Part shown: positions 24,299 to 33,488 of the stretch, one piece after another
How positions within the stretch are numbered: the stretch's first letter is position 1
How the letters are laid out: each line of letters begins with the position of its first letter
Assembly (NCBI RefSeq): GCF_040096615.1
Contig: NZ_JBBMEJ010000005.1
Location: 1 to 64,000 of the forward strand
Length of the DNA: 64,000 nt
Direction of reading: 5' to 3'
Source of the DNA: Blautia_A aquisgranensis
GTDB taxonomy: Bacteria > Bacillota > Clostridia > Lachnospirales > Lachnospiraceae
The notes under the pieces: model-generated
Databases searched by the model: none
What the model saw: the letters and a program-made list of their open reading frames with translations, nothing else
What the model was told of the DNA's origin: nothing
Program-made: the position numbers and the translations under genes

Positions 24299-25927
24299 AT
24301 GGCAGTAAAATATGTTTTTGTAACGGGCGGAGTTGTTTCCGGTTTGGGAAAAGGAATTACCGCAGCGTCTCTTGGGCGCCTTCTGAAAGCCAGAGGGTAT
24401 CAGGTGACCATGCAGAAATTTGATCCCTACATCAATATTGACCCGGGAACTATGAATCCCATTCAGCATGGAGAGGTTTTTGTAACCGATGACGGTACAG
24501 AGACAGATCTTGACCTTGGACATTATGAACGTTTCATTGATGAAAGCCTTGACAAAAATTCCAATGTGACAACCGGTAAGATCTACTGGTCCGTTCTCCA
24601 GAAAGAGCGTCACGGTGATTTCGGCGGAGGAACTGTTCAGGTCATTCCGCATATCACAAACGAGATCAAGAGCCGATTTTACAGGGCAAAATCCGCAGAT
24701 GAAGACAGAATTGCCATCATCGAAGTTGGCGGTACAGTGGGCGATATCGAGAGCCAGCCGTTTCTGGAATCCATCCGTCAGTTCCAGCATGATGTGGGAC
24801 ATGACAATGCGATCCTTATCCATGTAACCTTGATTCCATATCTCCGGGCTTCCGGCGAGATGAAAACAAAACCAACCCAGGCCAGTGTCAAGGAGCTGCA
24901 GGGAATGGGAATTCAGCCGGACGTGCTGGTATGCAGAAGTGAGTATCCACTTACCGATGATATCCGCGGAAAGATCGCACTGTTCTGTAACGTGCCGGTA
25001 AGCCATGTGCTTCAGAACCTGGATGTGGAATATCTGTATGAGGCGCCGCTTGCAATGGAGAGAGAAAAACTTGCAGATGTGGTGCTTCAGAGCTTAAGAC
25101 TTGAGAACCGCAAACCGGATCTTACAGACTGGGAGAATATGGTAGAGAACCTTCGTCATCCGGATAAAACAGTCAAGATCGCCATGGTCGGTAAATATAC
25201 ACAGCTTCACGATGCGTACTTAAGTGTTGTGGAAGCTCTGAAGCATGGCGGAATTTCCTGTCGTGCGAAAGTGGAGCTTGTGTGGGTGGATTCCGAGGAG
25301 CTGAATGAGAAGAATCTGGATCAGACACTTCATGCAGTGGATGGAATTCTGGTACCGGGAGGCTTTGGAAACCGTGGTACAGAAGGCATGATCCTGGCTG
25401 CACAGTATGCAAGAGTTCATAAGATCCCGTATCTTGGAATCTGTCTTGGAATGCAGATGGCTATCGTAGAATTTGCCCGTCACGTACTGGGATATGAGGA
25501 TGCCAACAGCATCGAGCTGGATCCGGAGACCAAACATCCGGTCATTGCCCTGATGCCGGATCAGGAGGATGTGGAAGATCTCGGAGGAACACTCCGTCTC
25601 GGAAGCTATCCATGCGTGCTCAGTGAAGAATCAAAATCCTACGAGCTGTTTGGCAAAAAGGAGATCCAGGAGCGTCACAGACATCGTTATGAAGTAAACA
25701 ATGCGTTCCGTAAAGAGTTAAGTGAAAAAGGAATGTCGATTGTGGGAACTTCACCAGATGCCCATATCGTTGAGATGATCGAGATTTCAGGACATCCGTT
25801 CTTCGTGGGAACACAGGGACATCCGGAATTTAAATCCAGACCGAATCATGCACATCCGCTGTTCCGTGGATTCGTGCAGGCGGCAGTGGACAAAAAGACG
25901 GCAGAAGAAGCTGCAATGAAAGGATGA
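24299..25927 (+). CDS. pyrG: CTP synthase
   Basis: A 542-residue amidotransferase making CTP from UTP, ATP and glutamine. The synthetase domain (1-about 270) shows KYVFVTGGVVSGLGKGI, DPYINIDPGTMNP and GDIESQPFLE. The glutaminase domain (about 295-540) shows LVPGGFGNRG, the nucleophile region LGICLGMQMA and the HPE triad in TQGHPEFKSRP. The start at 24299 is fixed by GGAGGAGG and homology. Its stop region overlaps or abuts gltB, so CTP synthase and glutamate synthase are co-expressed, both users of glutamine. Confidence 0.96.
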   Translation: MAVKYVFVTGGVVSGLGKGITAASLGRLLKARGYQVTMQKFDPYINIDPGTMNPIQHGEVFVTDDGTETDLDLGHYERFIDESLDKNSNVTTGKIYWSVLQKERHGDFGGGTVQVIPHITNEIKSRFYRAKSADEDRIAIIEVGGTVGDIESQPFLESIRQFQHDVGHDNAILIHVTLIPYLRASGEMKTKPTQASVKELQGMGIQPDVLVCRSEYPLTDDIRGKIALFCNVPVSHVLQNLDVEYLYEAPLAMEREKLADVVLQSLRLENRKPDLTDWENMVENLRHPDKTVKIAMVGKYTQLHDAYLSVVEALKHGGISCRAKVELVWVDSEELNEKNLDQTLHAVDGILVPGGFGNRGTEGMILAAQYARVHKIPYLGICLGMQMAIVEFARHVLGYEDANSIELDPETKHPVIALMPDQEDVEDLGGTLRLGSYPCVLSEESKSYELFGKKEIQERHRHRYEVNNAFRKELSEKGMSIVGTSPDAHIVEMIEISGHPFFVGTQGHPEFKSRPNHAHPLFRGFVQAAVDKKTAEEAAMKG

Positions 25928-25932
25928 GGAAA

Positions 25933-28900
25933 ATGAAAGAAGTAGAAAATCAGCAGCAGGGCCTCTACCGCCCTGAATTCGAACATGATAACTGCGGTAT
26001 CGGAGCCGTTGTCAATATAAAAGGAAAGAAAACCCATGACACCGTTGCCAATGCTCTTAAGATCGTAGAGAATCTGGAGCATCGTGCAGGTAAGGATGCA
26101 GAAGGAAAGACCGGCGATGGCGTCGGCATCCTTCTTCAGATCTCCCATAAATTTTTCAAAAAAGTCTGTAAGAAAGAGGGCTTTGACATCGGTGGTGAAA
26201 GAGAATACGGTGTGGCCCAGCTCTTTTTCCCGCAGCATGAGATCAAACGTGCCCAGGCAAAGAAGATGTTCGAGATCATCGTAGAAAAAGAAGGCCTTGA
26301 GCTTCTCGGATGGCGTACGGTACCGGTATTTCCGGAGGTGCTTGGACATAAGGCAAGAGAGTGCATGCCGTGCATCATGCAGGCTTTCATCAAGAAACCG
26401 GAGGATGTGGAAAAAGGTCTCCCGTTTGACCGTATGCTCTATATTGCCCGCCGTGAGTTTGAACAGAGTAATGATAATACCTATGTTGTTTCTATGAGCA
26501 GCCGTACTATTGTATACAAAGGTATGTTCCTGGTAGGACAGCTTCGTACTTTCTTCGGAGATCTGCAGAGCCCGGATTATGAATCTGCCATTGCAGTGGT
26601 ACATTCCCGTTTCAGTACCAACACAAATCCGAGCTGGGAGAGAGCACATCCGAACCGTTTTATCGTGCACAATGGTGAGATCAACACCATCCGCGGAAAT
26701 GCAGATAAGATGCTTGCACGTGAGGAAAATATGGATTCTCCGTATCTTAAGGATGAGCTTCATAAAGTCCTTCCTGTTGTCAACCGCAACGGTTCTGACT
26801 CCGCAATGCTGGATAACACGCTGGAATTCCTGGTAATGAGTGGTATGGATCTTCCCCTTGCAGTGATGATCACCATTCCTGAACCATGGGCAAATAATGA
26901 TACGATCTCTCAGGAAAAGAGAGACTTTTATCAGTATTATGCAACCATGATGGAGCCATGGGACGGACCTGCGTCCATTCTGTTTTCAGATGGTGATGTG
27001 ATGGGTGCGGTTCTTGACAGAAACGGTCTTCGTCCATCCAGATACTATATTACTTCTGACGGTTACATGATCCTTTCCTCCGAGGTTGGTGTTCTTCCGG
27101 TAGATGAGGAAAAGATCGTATTAAAAGAGCGTCTTCATCCTGGAAAAATGCTTCTGGTAGATACCGTTCAGGGACGCGTGATCGATGACAATGAACTGAA
27201 AGAAAAATATGCGAAAAAACAGCCATACGGCGAGTGGCTTGACAGCAACCTGGTACAGCTTCGCGACATCAAGATTCCCAATGAGCGTGTGATCGAGTAC
27301 ACACCGGAGGAGAGAGCCCGTCTGCAGAAAGCATTCGGCTATACATACGAGCAGTATCGTACCTCCATCCGTAACATGGCATTAAACGGTGCAGAGAGCA
27401 TTGGAGCCATGGGTCATGATACGCCGCTTGCTGTATTTTCCAAGCAGCATTATCCGTTGTTCGACTACTTCAAACAGCTTTTTGCACAGGTTACCAACCC
27501 ACCTATTGATGCCATCCGTGAGGAAATCGTTACTTCCACCAGCGTATATGTAGGTAAGGACGGAAACCTTCTGGTTCAGACTCCGGAGAACTGTCAGGTA
27601 TTAAAGATCAACAATCCGATCCTGACCAATACGGATATGATGAAGATCAAGAGCATGAAAAAAGACGGCTTCAAGGTTGTGACGATCTCTACTTTATATT
27701 ACAAGAGCACAAAGCTTGAGCGTGCTATTGACCGTCTGTTCGTAGAGGTTGACAAGGCATTTCGTGAAGGTGCCAATATCCTTGTTCTTTCTGACCGTGG
27801 CGTGGATGAAAACCATATGCCGATCCCGTCACTGCTGGCGGTTTCCGCAGTACATCAGCATCTTGTAAAGACGAAAAAGAGTACATCTCTTGCTCTGATC
27901 CTGGAGTCCGGTGAGCCGAGAGAGGTGCATCATTTTGCCACACTTCTTGGTTATGGTGCAAGTGCAGTCAACCCGTATCTGGCACTAGATACGATCCATG
28001 AGCTGATCGATACCCATATGCTGGACAAGGATTACTATGCAGCAGTGGATGATTATAACCATGCGGTGATCAGCGGAATCGTAAAGATCGCTTCCAAGAT
28101 GGGTATTTCCACGATCCAGTCCTATCAGGGATCTCAGATCTTTGAGGCTATCGGAATCTCCCAGGATGTGATCGACCGTTACTTTACAGGAACTGTAAGC
28201 CGCGTAGGCGGAATCACTCTGGAGGATATCGAGGATAACGTAGAGAAGCTTCATTCCGAGGCTTTTGACCCGCTTGGACTTGCAACAGATTTGACACTGG
28301 ACAGCGTAGGTGCCCATAAGATGAGAAGCCAGGGTGAGGAACACAGATATAATCCGCGTACCATCCATCTTCTCCAGCAGTCCACAAAACAGGGCAGCTA
28401 TGAGATGTTCAAGGAATACACCAAACTGGTAGACGAAGAAGGACATGGAAACTTAAGAGGTCTTCTGGACTTTAAGTTTGCAAAAGAACCGCTTCCCATC
28501 GATCAGGTGGAAAGCGTAGATGAGATCGTAAAACGTTTTAAGACAGGTGCCATGTCCTATGGATCTATTTCACAGGAGGCACATGAGACACTGGCGATCG
28601 CCATGAATCATCTCCACGGAAAATCCAACACTGGTGAGGGCGGTGAGAGCGATGAGCGTCTGGATTCCGCAGGAACAGACAATGACCGCTGCTCTGCGAT
28701 CAAACAGGTTGCCAGCGGACGTTTTGGTGTTACCAGCCGCTATCTGGTATCTGCAAGAGAGATCCAGATCAAAATGGCACAGGGCGCGAAACCTGGAGAA
28801 GGTGGACATCTTCCGGCAAAGAAGGTTTATCCATGGATCGCAAAAACCCGTCATTCCACACCTGGTGTCAGCCTGATCTCTCCTCCGCCACATCATGATA

Positions 28901-30477
28901 TCTACTCCATTGAGGACCTGGCAGAGCTGATCTATGACCTGAAAAACGCAAATAAATATGCAGATATTTCCGTAAAGCTTGTTTCCGAGGCCGGTGTTGG
29001 TACAGTTGCAGCCGGTGTTGCAAAAGCAGGAGCACAGACAGTCCTGATCTCCGGATATGACGGAGGTACCGGTGCGGCACCAAGAAGCTCCATCCACAAT
29101 GCAGGACTTCCGTGGGAGCTTGGTCTTGCAGAGACACACCAGACACTGATTATGAACGGACTTCGTAACCGTGTACGTATCGAGACAGACGGTAAGCTGA
29201 TGAGCGGCCGTGACGTTGCCATTGCAGCACTTCTCGGTGCAGAGGAATTCGGTTTTGCAACAGCGCCGCTTGTAACGATGGGCTGCGTGATGATGCGTGT
29301 GTGCAACCTGGATACCTGCCCGGTAGGTGTTGCCACACAGAATCCGGAGCTTCGTAAAAGATTCCGCGGTAAACCGGAATACGTAGAAAACTTTATGCGC
29401 TTTATCGCACAGGAACTGAGAGAGTACATGGCACGTCTTGGCGTGGCAACTATTGATGAGATGGTTGGCCGTACAGATCTTCTTACTGTTTCTGGCGATG
29501 TACAGGAGCCGCATAAGGGCAAGGTTGACTTAAGCGCGATTCTGAATAACCCGTATGCAGGAAAAGGAAAAGTAACCTTTGATCCGAAGGCTGTATACAA
29601 CTTCAATCTGGACAAAACACTGGACGAAAAGGTTCTTGTGAAAAAATGTGCACCTGCGATCCAGAAAGGTGAGAAGGTTTCTGTTGATGTAAAAGTCAGC
29701 AATACAGACCGTGCTTTCGGTACGATTCTTGGTTCTGAGATCACAAGAAACCATAAAGATGGTCTTGCAGAGGATACGGTAACTGTAAACTGTACAGGCG
29801 CAGGCGGACAGAGCTTCGGTGCATTTATCCCGAAGGGACTGACACTGAAACTGACCGGTGACAGCAATGATTACTTCGGAAAGGGACTTTCCGGTGGTAA
29901 GCTGATCGTCAGGGTTCCGGAAAAAGCTGCATATAAGGCAGAGGAGAATATTATTGTAGGAAACGTAGCTCTTTACGGAGCAACCAGCGGAACCGCATTT
30001 ATCAACGGTGTTGCAGGTGAGCGTTTTGCAGTACGTAACTCCGGTGCAGTGGCTGTTGTAGAGGGCGTCGGCGAGCATGGATGTGAGTACATGACCGGTG
30101 GACGTGTGGTAGTTCTCGGAAAGACCGGAAAGAACTTTGCAGCAGGTATGAGCGGCGGTATCGCATATGTTCTGGATGTGGACAATGTTCTTTACAAGAA
30201 TCTGAATAAGGCAATAATTTCCATTGAAAAGGTGGAGAATAAATATGATAAAAAAGAGCTTCGTGATCTTATCGAAGCTCATGTGGAAGCAACAGGCTCC
30301 GAGATCGGTAAGAAGGTGCTGGCTGATTTTGATTCCTATCTGCCTCACTTCAAAAAACTCATTCCGGATGAGTACAAGAGAATGATCACATTAAGTGCCA
30401 AGCTTGAGGAAAAAGGTCTGACAAGCCAGCAGGCACAGATGGAAGCATTCTATGAGAGCATCGGTGTGAAACATTAA
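25933..30477 (+). CDS. gltB: Glutamate synthase, large (alpha) subunit
   Basis: A roughly 1514-residue amidotransferase making two glutamates from glutamine and 2-oxoglutarate. The N-terminal glutaminase begins at Cys21 (HDNCGIGAVV) after a propeptide. A central domain follows, then the FMN barrel (MSYGSISQEAHETLA; GEGGESDERLD; GYDGGTGAAPRSS) with the 3Fe-4S motif CVMMRVCNLDTCPVG near residue 1118, then the C-terminal GXGXG beta-helix. Two starts are possible: ATG 25924, overlapping the pyrG stop as ATGA, and ATG 25933. I prefer 25933 because AAAGGATGAGG then sits at a workable distance. The small subunit follows after 13 bp. Confidence 0.95.
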   Translation: MKEVENQQQGLYRPEFEHDNCGIGAVVNIKGKKTHDTVANALKIVENLEHRAGKDAEGKTGDGVGILLQISHKFFKKVCKKEGFDIGGEREYGVAQLFFPQHEIKRAQAKKMFEIIVEKEGLELLGWRTVPVFPEVLGHKARECMPCIMQAFIKKPEDVEKGLPFDRMLYIARREFEQSNDNTYVVSMSSRTIVYKGMFLVGQLRTFFGDLQSPDYESAIAVVHSRFSTNTNPSWERAHPNRFIVHNGEINTIRGNADKMLAREENMDSPYLKDELHKVLPVVNRNGSDSAMLDNTLEFLVMSGMDLPLAVMITIPEPWANNDTISQEKRDFYQYYATMMEPWDGPASILFSDGDVMGAVLDRNGLRPSRYYITSDGYMILSSEVGVLPVDEEKIVLKERLHPGKMLLVDTVQGRVIDDNELKEKYAKKQPYGEWLDSNLVQLRDIKIPNERVIEYTPEERARLQKAFGYTYEQYRTSIRNMALNGAESIGAMGHDTPLAVFSKQHYPLFDYFKQLFAQVTNPPIDAIREEIVTSTSVYVGKDGNLLVQTPENCQVLKINNPILTNTDMMKIKSMKKDGFKVVTISTLYYKSTKLERAIDRLFVEVDKAFREGANILVLSDRGVDENHMPIPSLLAVSAVHQHLVKTKKSTSLALILESGEPREVHHFATLLGYGASAVNPYLALDTIHELIDTHMLDKDYYAAVDDYNHAVISGIVKIASKMGISTIQSYQGSQIFEAIGISQDVIDRYFTGTVSRVGGITLEDIEDNVEKLHSEAFDPLGLATDLTLDSVGAHKMRSQGEEHRYNPRTIHLLQQSTKQGSYEMFKEYTKLVDEEGHGNLRGLLDFKFAKEPLPIDQVESVDEIVKRFKTGAMSYGSISQEAHETLAIAMNHLHGKSNTGEGGESDERLDSAGTDNDRCSAIKQVASGRFGVTSRYLVSAREIQIKMAQGAKPGEGGHLPAKKVYPWIAKTRHSTPGVSLISPPPHHDIYSIEDLAELIYDLKNANKYADISVKLVSEAGVGTVAAGVAKAGAQTVLISGYDGGTGAAPRSSIHNAGLPWELGLAETHQTLIMNGLRNRVRIETDGKLMSGRDVAIAALLGAEEFGFATAPLVTMGCVMMRVCNLDTCPVGVATQNPELRKRFRGKPEYVENFMRFIAQELREYMARLGVATIDEMVGRTDLLTVSGDVQEPHKGKVDLSAILNNPYAGKGKVTFDPKAVYNFNLDKTLDEKVLVKKCAPAIQKGEKVSVDVKVSNTDRAFGTILGSEITRNHKDGLAEDTVTVNCTGAGGQSFGAFIPKGLTLKLTGDSNDYFGKGLSGGKLIVRVPEKAAYKAEENIIVGNVALYGATSGTAFINGVAGERFAVRNSGAVAVVEGVGEHGCEYMTGGRVVVLGKTGKNFAAGMSGGIAYVLDVDNVLYKNLNKAIISIEKVENKYDKKELRDLIEAHVEATGSEIGKKVLADFDSYLPHFKKLIPDEYKRMITLSAKLEEKGLTSQQAQMEAFYESIGVKH

Positions 30478-30490
30478 GGAGGATGAGGAA

Positions 30491-31978
30491 ATGGGAAAGC
30501 CAACGGGATTTTTAGATTATGAGAGAGAGACGGCAAAGGTTCTGCCGCCAAAGGAACGTATACAGAATTTCAACGAGTTTCGTATTCCGTTAAATAAAGA
30601 AAAACAGAAACTCCAGGGAGCGCGCTGCATGGCCTGCGGCGTTCCCTTCTGTCAGGCAGGCATGATGATCGGAGGAATGGCTTCCGGCTGTCCGCTGCAC
30701 AATCTGGTTCCTGAGACCAATGATCTTGTGTATACAGGAAACTGGAAACAGGCCTTCTTACGTCTGAATAAGACACACAGTTTTCCGGAATTCACCTCCA
30801 GAGTGTGTCCGGCACTGTGCGAGGCTGCCTGTACCTGTAACCTGAACGGGGAACCGGTCAGCACAAAGGAAAATGAAAAAGCGATCATCGAGACAGCCTA
30901 TGCCAACGGCTGGGTAAAACCTCAGATTCCACCAGTCCGTACAGGAAAGACAATCGCAGTCATCGGAAGCGGACCTTCCGGACTGGCAGCAGCACAGCAG
31001 CTGAACCGCCGCGGACACAGCGTAACCGTATTTGAGAGAAATGACCGGATCGGAGGACTTCTCCGTTATGGTATCCCGAATATGAAGCTTGAGAAAAAAG
31101 TCATCGACCGCAGACTGAAGCTGATGGAAGAGGAAGGCGTGAGGTTTGTTACCAATATCAATGTAGGCGTGGATATCACAGCAGAACAGATTCTGAAGGA
31201 TTTTGACCGTGTACTTCTCTGTTGTGGTGCTTCTCACCCGCGAGACATCAAGGTTCCGGGAAGAGATGCGAAGGGAATCTATTTTGCAGTAGATTTCCTG
31301 AAGCAGGTAACAAAGAGCCTTCTGGATTCTGATTTTGCGAAGTTTCCTTATGAGCTTGCCAAAGGCAAAAACGTTCTGGTCATTGGCGGCGGTGACACAG
31401 GAAACGACTGTGTGGGAACTTCTATCCGTCTTGGTGCCAAATCTGTGACACAGCTTGAGATGATGCCAAAGCCGCCGGAAACAAGAACACCATCCAATCC
31501 GTGGCCGGAGTGGCCGAAAGTTCTGAAAACAGACTATGGCCAGGAAGAGGCGATCGCAGTATTCGGACATGACCCGCGTGTTTACCAGACAACCGTTACC
31601 GAGTTTATCAAAGACAAAAAAGGAAATGTATGTAAGGCCAAGATCGTGAAACTGAAAGGCGTGAAAGATGAAAAGACCGGAAGATTCAATATGGTTCCGA
31701 TCGAGGGCAGCGAGGAAGTGATTCCGGCAGATCTGGTTCTGATCGCGGCAGGATTCCTTGGAAGTGAAAAATATGTAACCGATGCATTCCACGTAAATAT
31801 CACGGGAAGAACCAACGTGGAGACAAAACCGGATGAATATGCAACAAGTGTGGACCGCGTATTTACAGCCGGTGATATGCACAGGGGACAATCTCTTGTA
31901 GTATGGGCGATCCATGAGGGACGTGAAGCTGCAAAAGCAGTGGATGAGTCACTGATGAGCTATTCTTACTTACAGTAA
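30491..31978 (+). CDS. gltD: Glutamate synthase, small (beta) subunit
   Basis: A 495-residue NADPH-oxidising flavoprotein that feeds electrons to GltB. The N-terminal cysteine region (ARCMACGVPFCQAG, SGCPLHNLVPE, CPALCEAACTCNL) holds two 4Fe-4S clusters. The FAD-binding motif is VIGSGPSGLAAAQQL (about residues 157-171) and the NADPH motif VIGGGDTGNDC. The closing TAGDMHRGQSLVVWAIHEGR is the family C-terminus. AAGGAGGATGAGG lies before the start. It completes pyrG-gltB-gltD. Confidence 0.95.
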   Translation: MGKPTGFLDYERETAKVLPPKERIQNFNEFRIPLNKEKQKLQGARCMACGVPFCQAGMMIGGMASGCPLHNLVPETNDLVYTGNWKQAFLRLNKTHSFPEFTSRVCPALCEAACTCNLNGEPVSTKENEKAIIETAYANGWVKPQIPPVRTGKTIAVIGSGPSGLAAAQQLNRRGHSVTVFERNDRIGGLLRYGIPNMKLEKKVIDRRLKLMEEEGVRFVTNINVGVDITAEQILKDFDRVLLCCGASHPRDIKVPGRDAKGIYFAVDFLKQVTKSLLDSDFAKFPYELAKGKNVLVIGGGDTGNDCVGTSIRLGAKSVTQLEMMPKPPETRTPSNPWPEWPKVLKTDYGQEEAIAVFGHDPRVYQTTVTEFIKDKKGNVCKAKIVKLKGVKDEKTGRFNMVPIEGSEEVIPADLVLIAAGFLGSEKYVTDAFHVNITGRTNVETKPDEYATSVDRVFTAGDMHRGQSLVVWAIHEGREAAKAVDESLMSYSYLQ

Positions 31979-31985
31979 AAAACTG

Positions 31986-32073
31986 TTGACAAAGAATTAG
32001 CCGGTTGCTATAATTACGTCCATGAACAAGGGTGTTCTTCAGGAGCGGAAGCTCTCTGAAGTGCACCCTTTTT
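31986..32073 (+). promoter_or_regulatory. glnA promoter, hexaloop hairpin and leader terminator
   Basis: A perfect consensus promoter, TTGACA (31986-31991), 17 bases, TATAAT (32009-32014), is followed almost at once by a terminator: GGGTG-TT-CTTCAG-GAGC-GGAA-GCTC-T-CTGAAG-TG-CACCC and T5 (32030-32073). Its 5' arm can instead form GAAC-AAGGGT-GTTC (32024-32037), a hexaloop with A1 and G4; the terminator uses the GGG of that loop. glnA starts 55 bases after the T-run. A strong promoter with an immediate terminator implies control by antitermination. Confidence 0.7.
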
Positions 32074-32127
32074 CTGATTTTACGGGTAATTATTTTTGTG
32101 TGATGAGGAAATAAAGGAGAGAATACT

Positions 32128-33450
32128 ATGGGGAATTATACCAGAGAAGAGATTCTTGCAATGGCAGAGGAGGAAGACGTAGAGTTCATCCGCCTCCAGT
32201 TTACAGATATGTTTGGAACTCTGAAAAATATTGCGATCACAGCAAGAGAGCTTCCAAGAGCCCTGGATAACCAGTGTGTTGTATATGGCTCTCATATTGC
32301 GGGCATTGTGGGAGAAAAGGAGCCGGATTTGATCCTGTATCCGGATTACGATACTTTTTCGATTCTCCCATGGCGTCCTCAGCAGGGAAAGGTCGCAAGA
32401 CTGATCTGCGATATGCGCCGTGCAGATGGATCTGAGCATGAGATGAGCTCAAGATATATTCTGAAAAAAACAGCGCAGGCAGCAGAAAAGGCAGGTTATA
32501 CCTGCTATGTTGATCCAGAATGTGAGTTTTTCTTGTTTCATATTGATGACAACGGAATGCCTACAACGGTTTCTCACGAAAAAGCCGGATACCTGGATGT
32601 AAGTCCGGTGGACTTAGGCGAAAATGCAAGACGTGATATGGTACTGACTCTTGAGGATATGGGATTTGAGGTGGAATCCTCTCATCATGAGACAGCACCT
32701 GCACAGCATGAGATCGCCCTTCATTACGGAGAAGCACGTAAGATGGCAGACGAAGTTATAACCTTTAAGATGGCAGTGAGAACTGTAGCCAAACGTCATG
32801 GACTTCATGCGACATTTATGCCGAAGCCAAGACGGGAAGTAAACGGTTCAGCCATGCATATCCATTTTTCGCTGTTTAAAAATGGAAAAAATATTTTCGT
32901 GGATCCGGAGGATCCGTCCAGATTAAGTGAAGAGGCATACTATTTTATCGGAGGCCTTCTGGCTCACAGCCGTGAGATGACTCTGATCACCAATCCGCTT
33001 GTAAATTCCTATAAGCGTCTTGTGCCTGGATTTGATGCGCCTACAGAACTGACCTGGACGAGAAATAACCAGAATTCACTGGTAAGGATCCCGAGAGTCA
33101 ATGGTGCAGATACCAGGATCGAGCTTCGAAGCCCGGATGCTGCATCCAACCCATACCTTGTTTTTGCGGTATGCCTGGCAGCGGGCCTGGATGGAATCCA
33201 GAAGAAGATCTATCCTACAAAAGCTTCTGACCGTTCTCTTTCCGAGTCGGATCAGAAGGAACAGGGTATCGAGAATTTACCGGAGAACTTACGGGAAGCG
33301 ATCACACTGTTTGAAGAAAGTGACTGGATGAAGGAAATCCTTGGAGAAGCCTTCTGCAAACAATATGCGCAGGCCAAAAGAAAAGAGTGGCTGCGTTATT
33401 CCCAGGAGATTTCAGACTGGGAGATCGAGGAGTATCTGTATCGGATCTGA
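32128..33450 (+). CDS. glnA: Glutamine synthetase type I
   Basis: A 440-residue GSI of the alpha type (shorter, without the adenylylation region). Motifs are IRLQFTDMFGTLKNI, YVDPECEFFLF, SSHHETAPAQHEIAL, the ATP-binding FMPKPRREVNGSAMHIHFS, NPLVNSYKRLVPGFDAP and RIELRSPDAASNPYL. It makes glutamine from glutamate and ammonia, in step with the GltBD product encoded just upstream. AAAGGAGAG precedes the start. It is followed after 38 bp by the ANTAR regulator gene, with no terminator between, so the regulator is probably co-transcribed with glnA. Confidence 0.95.
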   Translation: MGNYTREEILAMAEEEDVEFIRLQFTDMFGTLKNIAITARELPRALDNQCVVYGSHIAGIVGEKEPDLILYPDYDTFSILPWRPQQGKVARLICDMRRADGSEHEMSSRYILKKTAQAAEKAGYTCYVDPECEFFLFHIDDNGMPTTVSHEKAGYLDVSPVDLGENARRDMVLTLEDMGFEVESSHHETAPAQHEIALHYGEARKMADEVITFKMAVRTVAKRHGLHATFMPKPRREVNGSAMHIHFSLFKNGKNIFVDPEDPSRLSEEAYYFIGGLLAHSREMTLITNPLVNSYKRLVPGFDAPTELTWTRNNQNSLVRIPRVNGADTRIELRSPDAASNPYLVFAVCLAAGLDGIQKKIYPTKASDRSLSESDQKEQGIENLPENLREAITLFEESDWMKEILGEAFCKQYAQAKRKEWLRYSQEISDWEIEEYLYRI

Positions 33451-33488
33451 TGAACGAGGCATAATAGGGCGAAAGAGAGTGGCGGCTT

